Position numbers and translations under genes: made by a program. Positions 1 to 5,124 of a stretch of 5,858 nt of DNA are shown here, in pieces. Below the pieces are notes generated by a model. It made no database searches. It was not told where the DNA came from and saw only the letters and a list, made by a program, of their open reading frames with translations. Position 1 is the first letter of the stretch, and each line of letters starts with the position of its first letter. Source of the DNA: an uncultured Clostridium sp. (GTDB taxonomy: Bacteria; Bacillota; Clostridia; Lachnospirales; Lachnospiraceae); assembly GCA_900540335.1 (NCBI GenBank), contig UQFC01000135.1, forward strand, positions 1 through 5,858. Reading direction: 5' to 3'.

Positions 1-84
1 TACCGCGTCCGGCTCTCCCCGGACAGCGGCGGCGATGATAGGGTAAGGAAGCAGGGCCGCCCGTGTGCTTGCAGATTTAACCAT
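1..84 (-). CDS. Orf8-like helix-turn-helix protein of a Tn916/Tn1549-type element, N-terminal 28 residues only
   Basis: Only the first 28 codons lie in the window; the gene continues past position 1. The protein begins MVKSASTRAALLPYPIIAAA and continues VRGEPDAV. The LPYPII-A-A-V-GEPDAV pattern is what I recognise from the N-terminus of the small helix-turn-helix proteins encoded just downstream of the sigma factor in Tn916/Tn1549-type elements (Orf8-like). The start ATG (84-82) overlaps the end of the sigma gene by 8 bp (ATGGTTAA), and a GGAGGTGA ribosome site lies inside the last sigma codons, so the two are probably translationally coupled. The Orf8 role, helping control excision and transfer functions, is family knowledge. 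The helix-turn-helix itself is outside the window. Confidence 0.72.
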   Translation of the reverse strand, partial: MVKSASTRAALLPYPIIAAAVRGEPDAV

Positions 85-502
85 CTACATCACCTCCCAT
101 CAGCTCCTTTAGCAGCCGATAGGCTTTCTGCCTGCGGGCGTTGACCGTCCGGCGTGCCATGTTCATACGCTCGGCGATCTCGCGGTCTGCCATGTCCAGG
201 AAGAAGTACATCAGGAGGATGTCCCTTCCATCCTGGGGCAGCGCGTTCAGCGCCTCGGCCAGCCGGTCATCCTCGATCAGGATCACATCTCCCCCGACAG
301 GGAAGAAAGTGTATTCCCAGGGATACCGGTCATAGGACGCAAGCTGCTCCATCGAATCCTCCGGCAGCTCGCTGAAAGCGACTTCGCGCGACTGCCTGCG
401 GCTGATCTCCCGATAACCGTTGTAGGCCTCGCACTTCAACACTTTCTTGCAGAAGCTGTCAAAGGCGTGCTGCTTGTGTTCGTAGTGGCGGTCAGGTGTC
501 AT
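77..502 (-). CDS. ICE-encoded sigma-70 region 4-type RNA polymerase sigma factor (Orf7-like)
   Basis: A 141-residue protein resembling the short sigma factors of Tn916/Tn1549-type elements, which act with core RNA polymerase or as activators of element genes. Residues 9-23 (HKQHAFDSFCKKVLK) match the family's conserved N-terminus. Residues about 81-135 form a region 4-like helix-turn-helix, with LAEALNALP, then DREIAERMNMARRTV-ARR as the recognition part. No region 2 is present, as is normal for this family. The start at 502 was chosen because it has a near-perfect AAGGGAGGTGA site seven bases upstream and gives the usual family length of about 140 residues. A second in-frame start at 628 is described separately. 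The gene overlaps the Orf8-like gene by 8 bp, matching the Tn916 order orf7-orf8. The target promoters cannot be seen here. Confidence 0.85.
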   Translation of the reverse strand: MTPDRHYEHKQHAFDSFCKKVLKCEAYNGYREISRRQSREVAFSELPEDSMEQLASYDRYPWEYTFFPVGGDVILIEDDRLAEALNALPQDGRDILLMYFFLDMADREIAERMNMARRTVNARRQKAYRLLKELMGGDVDG

Positions 503-628
503 TGTCTCACCTCCCTTCTTGCCGGGAGGCAGGTCATTACTTCCCCTTTCGCCCACTACTCGTCTGCCGGAGGCACCTTTTGGCTGGTTCCCCTGGAAAA
601 ATTTCAAAAAAATATTTTTGCTGCTCAT
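503..628 (-). other. In-frame 42-codon upstream extension of the sigma factor with its own ribosome site
   Basis: An ATG at 628 is preceded by AAAGGAG with an 8-base spacer and reads without a stop into the sigma gene, giving a 183-residue form. The extra 42 residues are basic and rich in Gly (MSSKNIFLKFFQGNQPKGAS at the start, GKKGGET at the end), with no recognisable domain. Either it is a genuine long isoform, or it was a separate leader peptide now fused in frame. Both starts have good ribosome sites, so sequence alone cannot decide which is used. Confidence 0.45.
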
Positions 629-707
629 TGTATGTGCTCCTTTCGTTTCGTTCGGGTTGACAGGACCGGATCAAAACGGAAGGGGCGGGGAGCGGCACCG
701 GGGTAAC

Positions 708-744
708 AAAAAAGCGCCCGGACAGCACAAAGCTATTCGAGCGC
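708..744 (-). terminator. Rho-independent terminator upstream of the sigma gene
   Basis: On the minus strand, arms 744-732 and 726-714 form a 13-bp stem (GCGCTCGAATAGC with GCTGTCCGGGCGC) with one A-C mismatch and two G-U pairs. The loop is five bases and is followed at once by six Ts (713-708). This is a convincing intrinsic terminator for transcripts arriving from the cassette side. It sits about 80 bp before the 628 start, so it should insulate the sigma/Orf8 genes or act as an attenuator in front of them. Confidence 0.75.
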
Positions 745-762
745 AAAAAGTACGATATTCAG

Positions 763-876
763 TTAAAAAGCAACGATTTTCGCATCCATCGTTAGACTGT
801 ACCCACTGGACAGCCTGGATTTTTTTGACGGTTGCGAAAATACAGTCAGAATTTGTCGGCGGTCAGATCGCATCAT
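763..876 (-). CDS. Candidate 37-residue small protein, function unknown
   Basis: The frame starts at ATGATG (876-871), behind an AGGAGGGAG ribosome site five bases upstream, and encodes MMRSDRRQILTVFSQPSKKS plus 17 further residues before TAA at 763. Its start overlaps the stop of the preceding short frame as ATGA, a usual translational coupling signal. The product is basic with no hydrophobic segment, and I do not recognise it. The region also holds several overlapping inverted repeats, so the open frame could be incidental to a regulatory RNA or operator. The ribosome site and coupling are the only positive evidence. Confidence 0.35.
   Translation of the reverse strand: MMRSDRRQILTVFSQPSKKSRLSSGYSLTMDAKIVAF
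772..847. repeat. Cluster of interleaved inverted repeats
   Basis: Three dyads overlap here. TTTTCGCATCC (777-787) faces GGTTGCGAAAA (830-840), complementary except for one position. GACTGTA (795-801) faces TACAGTC (841-847), a perfect 7-bp match. AACGAT (772-777) faces ATCGTT (788-793), a perfect 6-bp match. The first two pairs are interleaved rather than nested, with their right arms directly adjacent, so as RNA they form either a pseudoknot or mutually exclusive hairpins. As DNA they could be operator sites. Confidence 0.5.
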
Positions 877-986
877 GGCAGCTCCCTCCTGTAAGCCGCC
901 GTATCTGCCAGCGCCAGCGCGTCATCTCTTTTGAGGGCAAAAAGAACGGCGGCTCTGAAATTGTCCTTCAAAACCGCCGATTGAGT
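873..986 (-). CDS. Short open frame, possibly the C-terminal remnant of an ICE gene
   Basis: The frame is open from just after a TGA at 989-987 to the TGA at 875-873. From a TTG at 971 it would read LKDNFRAAVLFALKRDDALA and then LADTAAYRRELP. This has the look of a real alpha-helical protein tail, with regular Ala/Leu spacing and charged breaks, but there is no ATG and no ribosome site in front of the TTG. Its stop overlaps the next small ORF as ATGA. Part of it lies in a strong terminator-like hairpin (979-939), which argues against an intact gene. I do not recognise the family. The best reading is a remnant truncated when the cassette arrived, or a chance frame. Confidence 0.3.
   Translation of the reverse strand, partial: TQSAVLKDNFRAAVLFALKRDDALALADTAAYRRELP
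939..979 (-). terminator. Rho-independent terminator downstream of the ABC-metalloregulator operon
   Basis: Minus-strand arms 979-967 (CGGCGGTTTTGAA) and 959-947 (TTCAGAGCCGCCG) give an uninterrupted 13-bp RNA stem, including two G-U pairs, with a 7-base loop. The stem is followed by TTCTTTTT (946-939). On the plus strand the two G-U positions become A-C mismatches and there is no T tract, so it is directional. It lies 110 bp after the metalloregulator stop codon and is the first strong stop signal for the cassette transcript. Confidence 0.7.
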
Positions 987-1011
987 TCAAACCTTAAAAT
1001 AGCGCACGAAA

Positions 1012-1061
1012 TTATCTGCCCCAGTCAACGGTTTTTTTCTTTCCCCGGACGGGGCAGATAA
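1012..1061. repeat. Perfect 11-bp inverted repeat near the downstream edge of the cassette
   Basis: TTATCTGCCCC (1012-1022) and GGGGCAGATAA (1051-1061) are exact reverse complements separated by 28 bp. The right arm also takes part in a small palindrome (CCCC-GGAC-GGGG, 1043-1054), so two alternative pairings exist. The spacer contains a T7 run on the plus strand. It begins 30 bp past the metalloregulator stop. No copy of the repeat is visible at the other cassette edge, so it is not evidently a transposon end pair. Confidence 0.6.
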
Positions 1062-1090
1062 CTTATTATGCAGAGCGGAGCCGATGTGCG

Positions 1091-1459
1091 CTAATCGGTT
1101 CCTTGTACTTTCTCCTTCAGCTTTCGGAAAGATGTATCACTGATGGCGTGTTCAATCCGGCAGGCGTCTTGTTCCGCTGTTTCCTGATCGACGCCAGCAG
1201 CGATAAACTGCTCCATAAAAAACAAATGGCGTTCATAGATTTTCTCGGCAATCTCCCGACCTATGACGGTCAGATGAAGGAACCCATCATCATCCACGGT
1301 CAGAAAACCTCCATTTTTCAAAACGCCTACCGCATGGCTGATACTCGGTTTGCTAAAGCCCATGTGCCGGGCAAGGTCAATGGAGCGGACCATGCCCATT
1401 TTCTTTTGTAGAACAAGGATAGCCTCCAGATAATCCTCCCCAGACGCATGAATCTTCAT
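1091..1459 (-). CDS. DtxR/MntR-family metal-dependent transcriptional repressor
   Basis: A 122-residue two-domain regulator of MntR length, without the C-terminal SH3-like domain of DtxR. Residues about 5-60 form the winged helix, with SIDLARHMGFSKPSISHAV (26-44) as the helix-turn-helix. The dimerisation and metal domain follows. By alignment from memory with Bacillus MntR and DtxR, ligand positions are D9, E12, H78, C100, E103 and H104. D9 is MntR-like, while the ACRIEHAISD segment around C100 follows DtxR (C102, E105, H106), so the metal preference is unclear. The ATG at 1459 has AAAGGAGGA five bases upstream and follows the second ABC gene by 17 bp, so it is the last gene of that operon. 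It probably represses the operon, and perhaps host metal genes, when Fe(II) or Mn(II) is plentiful. No canonical DtxR or MntR box was found. Confidence 0.88.
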   Translation of the reverse strand: MKIHASGEDYLEAILVLQKKMGMVRSIDLARHMGFSKPSISHAVGVLKNGGFLTVDDDGFLHLTVIGREIAEKIYERHLFFMEQFIAAGVDQETAEQDACRIEHAISDTSFRKLKEKVQGTD

Positions 1460-1476
1460 CAGTTCCTCCTTTATGC

Positions 1477-3228
1477 TTATTGTTGAATCCTCCAGCCCTC
1501 AGCCTGTTCCCGAATCTTAATAAATTCCTGATAGGTTCCCCTTTGAGCCAGCAATTCCTTATGGGTTCCTTTCTGCACGACGGTTCCACCATCAATGACA
1601 AGAATTTGATCCGCATTTTCAATCGTCGCCAGTCTATGGGCAATCGTTATGATTGTTTTACCATGTGTCAGTGCGGAAATAGCCTCTTGAATCAAATGCT
1701 CATTCTCTGGGTCAATGCTGGCCGTGGCCTCATCCAAAATAACAATCGGCGCATCTTTCAGCATGGCTCTGGCAATCGAAATCCGCTGCTTTTCACCGCC
1801 GGAAAGAGAAGAACCGCCCTCCCCAATGACGGTATCATATCCATCTGGCAAGGCCATAATAAAGTCATGGCAGCGCGCTTCTTTTGCAGCGGCAATCATC
1901 TGTTCCTCCGAAGCGTCCGGGCTGCCGAATTTGATATTGTTACGGATTGTATCCCGGAACAGATATACATTCTGGAACACCATACTGATATTTTTTAGTA
2001 AGCTGTCACAGGTAAATTCTCGAATATCTGTTTCTCCTAAAGTGATTTTTCCGGCGTCAACATCATAAAAGCGTGCAATCAGGCTGCACAGGGTAGACTT
2101 GCCGCTCCCGGAGGGACCTACAATCGCTGTTGTGGTATTCTGCGGAATCGTGAAATTCACATCATGCAATACAGTCCGTTTATCGTAACCAAAGGATACA
2201 TCCTGAAAAGTAATGTCATACGAGGTCGGTGTAATATCTTTTCCGTCTTGGTCGATATATTCTGCATTTTCCAGAGCTTCCAGCTTATTCATAGCAGAAT
2301 CTATAAGACCCAGCATGTGAGCCGCGTCGTTAATGTTTTCCACACTTCCAAAGATTACGAAAGAAAACAGAACAAACATCAGGAAATAAGCAAGACTCAT
2401 TTGCCCGTTAAGTGTCTGCCATGCACAGATAAACACAATCCCCATAGATGCCAGTTTTAAGGAGAACAGATGCAAGCAGTTAAATGGCGTATAGCCTTTT
2501 TCTACTTTGATATGAATATTTTTCAAATCCGTATTTGCCTTGCGGAAACTTTCGATAGAAGCCCCTTCCTGTCCGAACGATTTAACGATGGACAGCCCGC
2601 GGATATATTCAATCGCAGAGCCAGACATATCCTCCATGGCCTGGTGCGTGATAGCAGCGGTCTTTTCACTGTGCCTGCTGATACCATGTAAAGCTAATGC
2701 GGAAAAGGCAACGCCGACAACAGAAATCACTGCTGCGGCTGGACTCAGGAAAAGGAAACACAGAAGAATTGCAATAAACTTTGCATATCCGTTGATGATG
2801 ATGTCAACCATCTTCATTCCCTGCAATTCAAGTGTGGATAGCTCTGTAGTAACACCTGTCAGAATATCGCCCACGCTGTTTTTAGAAAAATATCCCAGAG
2901 GAACCCTTTTTAGCACATCGCCCAAATGGATTCGCTGTCCTGCGGCCACTTCATAACCAATGCTTTCCTGCAATACCGCCCGCAGATAAGAGAGTAGAAA
3001 GTTAAGCGCAATCGAGCCAACAATAATCCAAAGTGTCTGCCAGATCAGGGCGGATTCTATTGTGCTGCCTGTCCAATAAGCCGCGATTGTTTTATCAAGA
3101 GCATAAGCAGCAGCCATTGTAGGGATCGCCGTAGACAGGCTGCTGAAAAAGGAAAAAACAGAGCCAAGGTAGAGGCGTCCCTTATATTTCCCCGCCCATT
3201 GAATGATCCGTTTCATAGACTTAAACAT
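1477..3228 (-). CDS. ABC transporter half, fused permease and ATPase (YbtQ/IrtB-like), second subunit
   Basis: A 583-residue half-transporter with the exporter fold. About six membrane segments lie at roughly 18-45, 62-85, 147-165, 166-181, 257-275 and 280-297. The ATPase domain has a Walker A GPSGSGKST (371-379, K377), Q-loop Q419, signature LSGGEKQR (475-482), Walker B ending ILDE (D499, E500) and H-loop H531, so the site looks catalytically complete. LDEATASIDPENE after Walker B is typical of the second subunit in YbtPQ/IrtAB-type pairs, which import iron-siderophore complexes despite their exporter fold. The substrate here is inferred from neighbours, not shown. The ATG at 3228 is used because GGAGGTG lies eight bases upstream. 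It overlaps the end of the first ABC gene by 8 bp (ATGTTTAA), which points to coupled synthesis of a heterodimer. A multidrug or peptide exporter remains possible. Confidence 0.9.
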   Translation of the reverse strand: MFKSMKRIIQWAGKYKGRLYLGSVFSFFSSLSTAIPTMAAAYALDKTIAAYWTGSTIESALIWQTLWIIVGSIALNFLLSYLRAVLQESIGYEVAAGQRIHLGDVLKRVPLGYFSKNSVGDILTGVTTELSTLELQGMKMVDIIINGYAKFIAILLCFLFLSPAAAVISVVGVAFSALALHGISRHSEKTAAITHQAMEDMSGSAIEYIRGLSIVKSFGQEGASIESFRKANTDLKNIHIKVEKGYTPFNCLHLFSLKLASMGIVFICAWQTLNGQMSLAYFLMFVLFSFVIFGSVENINDAAHMLGLIDSAMNKLEALENAEYIDQDGKDITPTSYDITFQDVSFGYDKRTVLHDVNFTIPQNTTTAIVGPSGSGKSTLCSLIARFYDVDAGKITLGETDIREFTCDSLLKNISMVFQNVYLFRDTIRNNIKFGSPDASEEQMIAAAKEARCHDFIMALPDGYDTVIGEGGSSLSGGEKQRISIARAMLKDAPIVILDEATASIDPENEHLIQEAISALTHGKTIITIAHRLATIENADQILVIDGGTVVQKGTHKELLAQRGTYQEFIKIREQAEGWRIQQ

Positions 3229-5002
3229 GAGCGGCCACCTCCTTCTTTTCACTCACAGACCAATTCTTCGCCCCGATGTGCGCTTTCCACATATCCGCAT
3301 AAAGCGGACACCGCTTCAACAATTCTTCCTGCTTTCCGCAATCCACAATCCGGCCTTTTTTCAACACGACAATCTGATCTGCGTTCTGAATGGTGGAAAG
3401 GCGGTGGGCGATCACAAGAAGGGTTTTACCCTTTGATAATGCCATGATAGATTTCTGGATTTTATCTTCATTCTGTGGGTCAGTAAATGCTGTCGCTTCA
3501 TCCAAAATAACAATCGGGGCATTTTTTAGGATCGCCCTCGCAATCGCAATTCGCTGTTTTTCGCCGCCGGACAGCCTCTTTCCGGCATCACCGGCAGGGG
3601 TATCATATCCTTTGTCCAAACGCACAATAAATTCATCACAGCAGGCCGCTTTCGCCGCCGCATATACTTCTTCATCTGTGGCGTTTGGATTTCCAAGACG
3701 GATGTTTTCTTTCAGGGAGCAATTAAACAGGAAGTTATCCTGCGTCACAAAACTAACCAGTTCGGAAAGCTGACGTATAGACAACTCTTTGACATTTTTC
3801 CCTCCAATGGTAATGCTGCCGCCTGTCACGTCCCAAAATCTTGCAATCAGACGGGCAATCGTTGATTTACCGCCGCCAGACGGTCCTACAAGTGCCGTAA
3901 AACTTCCCTCTGGCAATTCCAGGTTCACATCATGCAACACTTCATTTTGCTCGGAACCGTCATAGGAAAAGGTTACATGCTTCAACGCAATATCATTGTG
4001 AGGAATAGATACGATTTTCCCTGAATCCGGCAGTACAGGCAGGTTCAAAAGTTCATTTGCCGCCTCTACTGCATATTCCATAGACTTTGCTTCGTTAATG
4101 AAAGTGGTTGCTTTCATCAACGGTCCAACAATGCTGAGGGAAAGGATAATCCCCATTGCAAGCTCCGCAGGGGAGATACTTCCATTCTGCACCAGCAAAA
4201 GGCCGACAGGAAGAACCCCCAGGAGCGTTGTGGGCATAATCGCCATCATCAGGTTCATCGATTTCCATGTACTCTTAAACCATGCCAAGGTAAACTCTTT
4301 GAACGACTGGACAGCATTAACAAATTTTTCATAGGAGCTTGTGCTTTGGTTAAAGGCCTTTACAACCTCGATACCTTCCACATACTCGATAATAATACTG
4401 TTGACGTGGTTATTTGCCTCCATATAAGCGGCGTACTGGCTGTTATAGTTCCTCATAAGGAAAAACATAGGAATCATGGCCAGCACCGGAGAAATCAGGA
4501 CCGCCAATCCCATGCGCCAGTCGATAACCAGCATCCAGATAAAAATTGCAACAGGGAGTAGGAGGTTAGAGGTCAATTCCGGGATCATGTGTGCCAAAGG
4601 CGGCTCTAAGTCCTCAACCTTATCCATGATGATATTTTTCAGATAGCCGATCCGCCGACCCATCACTTCGCCAAGGGGAGCTTTCATCAGCCGGTCTGCA
4701 ATTTTAAGCCGGATTCCTTCCAAAATGGTATAGGCTGAAATATGCGCCAGGATCGTAGAGATTCCATGGCAGGCAACCCGCAGCAGGTAGCCCGCTGCTC
4801 CAACCAGACACCAAATCAGAATGCCATTCAGGGTCACATTCTGATTGATAAATGCCAGCAGGATTTCATATACAGCCCAAAAAGGAATAAACCCTCCTGC
4901 AACGCTCAGAATGGCGCAGAATACCGAAAGAGCCATTTTCCCCTTGCATGGTGCGGCGAAGGAAAACAGAATTTTCACCCAATTATCTTTTTGCTGCTTC
5001 AT
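3221..5002 (-). CDS. ABC transporter half, fused permease and ATPase (YbtP/IrtA-like), first subunit
   Basis: A 593-residue exporter-fold half-transporter. Predicted membrane segments lie near 22-48, 57-85, 143-160, 163-184, 254-272 and 279-297. The ATPase has Walker A GPSGGGKST (373-381, K379), Q-loop Q421, signature LSGGEKQR (477-484), Walker B with D501 and E502, and H-loop H533. After Walker B it reads LDEATAFTDPQNE. The AT-A-F-x-DPxNE form, rather than the usual ATSALD, is a feature I associate with YbtP/IrtA-type siderophore importers. It has no N-terminal siderophore-interacting domain, unlike mycobacterial IrtA. The ATG at 5002 is chosen over an upstream TTG (5032) because AAGGAAGGTGA lies just upstream. 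It is first in a three-gene operon with its partner and a DtxR-type regulator, behind a regulated-looking leader. Substrate assignment is inference. Confidence 0.9.
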   Translation of the reverse strand: MKQQKDNWVKILFSFAAPCKGKMALSVFCAILSVAGGFIPFWAVYEILLAFINQNVTLNGILIWCLVGAAGYLLRVACHGISTILAHISAYTILEGIRLKIADRLMKAPLGEVMGRRIGYLKNIIMDKVEDLEPPLAHMIPELTSNLLLPVAIFIWMLVIDWRMGLAVLISPVLAMIPMFFLMRNYNSQYAAYMEANNHVNSIIIEYVEGIEVVKAFNQSTSSYEKFVNAVQSFKEFTLAWFKSTWKSMNLMMAIMPTTLLGVLPVGLLLVQNGSISPAELAMGIILSLSIVGPLMKATTFINEAKSMEYAVEAANELLNLPVLPDSGKIVSIPHNDIALKHVTFSYDGSEQNEVLHDVNLELPEGSFTALVGPSGGGKSTIARLIARFWDVTGGSITIGGKNVKELSIRQLSELVSFVTQDNFLFNCSLKENIRLGNPNATDEEVYAAAKAACCDEFIVRLDKGYDTPAGDAGKRLSGGEKQRIAIARAILKNAPIVILDEATAFTDPQNEDKIQKSIMALSKGKTLLVIAHRLSTIQNADQIVVLKKGRIVDCGKQEELLKRCPLYADMWKAHIGAKNWSVSEKKEVAAHV

Positions 5003-5025
5003 TACAATCACCTTCCTTCTTTTAG

Positions 5026-5060
5026 TCAGCAAAGAAAAAAGGATGGGTAGTCTTTGCTAA
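5026..5060 (-). promoter_or_regulatory. Candidate antiterminator hairpin in the ABC operon leader
   Basis: Minus-strand TTAGCAAAGA (5060-5051) can pair over ten positions with TCTTTGCTGA (5035-5026), with one G-U pair and a 15-base loop. Its left arm uses the last four bases of the terminator's left arm plus the whole terminator loop, and it buries one T of the terminator tract. The two structures therefore exclude each other. The right arm ends 23 bases before the ABC start codon. Confidence 0.45.
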
Positions 5061-5066
5061 CCATCC
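5035..5066 (-). terminator. Rho-independent terminator or attenuator between the AraC gene and the ABC operon
   Basis: Minus-strand GGATGGTTAG (5066-5057) pairs with CTACCCATCC (5050-5041) over ten positions with one mismatch around a 6-base loop. Six Ts follow (5040-5035). It would stop transcripts reading in from the AraC and conjugation genes. The same palindrome overlaps the start site predicted for the promoter at 5077-5069, so it could alternatively be a repressor operator. Confidence 0.65.
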
Positions 5067-5068
5067 TC

Positions 5069-5077
5069 ATTGTAGCA
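5069..5077 (-). promoter_or_regulatory. Extended -10 promoter for the ABC operon
   Basis: TGCTACAAT on the minus strand fits the extended -10 form TGnTAtAAT with one change. At 16-18 bp upstream there is no TTGACA-like hexamer, only AGGAAA-type sequence. A good extended -10 with a poor -35 is common at promoters needing an activator, which fits the adjacent AraC-type gene. Transcription would begin near 5062, inside the left arm of the terminator hairpin. This is a sequence reading only. Confidence 0.45.
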
Positions 5078-5102
5078 GTATTCAATTCTTCTTTCCTCTC
5101 CA

Positions 5103-5124
5103 AAACGGCATTTATGCACCGTTT
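5103..5124 (-). promoter_or_regulatory. Small palindrome at the end of the AraC gene, operator or weak terminator
   Basis: AAACGG and CCGTTT form a perfect 6-bp dyad around a 10-base loop and overlap the AraC stop codon (5123-5121). On the minus strand only four Ts follow, so it is a weak terminator at best. It is centred about 50 bp upstream of the predicted ABC operon start, a position where an activator could bind. Confidence 0.3.

Noticed and set aside
537..746. 69-codon minus-strand frame starting in the terminator stem
   Set aside because: It begins with TTG inside the 744-714 hairpin and overlaps the sigma gene extension out of frame.
1000..1035. TTGACT on the minus strand as a -35 box
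   Set aside because: No TATAAT-like hexamer lies 16-18 bp downstream; the nearest candidates are 7 or 21 bp away.
519..1061. 180-codon open frame on the plus strand across the gene-poor interval
   Set aside because: It runs antisense through both terminators and the sigma extension, has no good ribosome site, and reads as a low-complexity shadow with no family resemblance.
1377..1643. 88-codon minus-strand frame spanning the end of the second ABC gene and the start of the metalloregulator
   Set aside because: Alternative frame across two well-supported genes; the peptide lacks a start signal and any recognisable feature.
1480..1998. 172-codon plus-strand frame opposite the second ABC gene
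   Set aside because: Antisense shadow of the conserved ATPase domain; no ribosome site and no domain of its own. The same holds for the other plus-strand frames between 2164 and 5060.
3229..3252. Upstream start for the second ABC gene (eight more residues)
   Set aside because: The strong GGAGGTG lies between it and the ATG at 3228, so 3228 is the better start.
1477..5002. Calling the ABC pair a multidrug exporter such as LmrCD or BmrCD
   Set aside because: Not excluded by the fold, but the ATAFTDP/ATASIDPENE motifs and the AraC and DtxR-type neighbours fit a siderophore-type importer better.
5003..5032. Upstream TTG start for the first ABC gene (ten more residues)
   Set aside because: It would place the ribosome site inside the gene; the ATG at 5002 has a proper site directly upstream.
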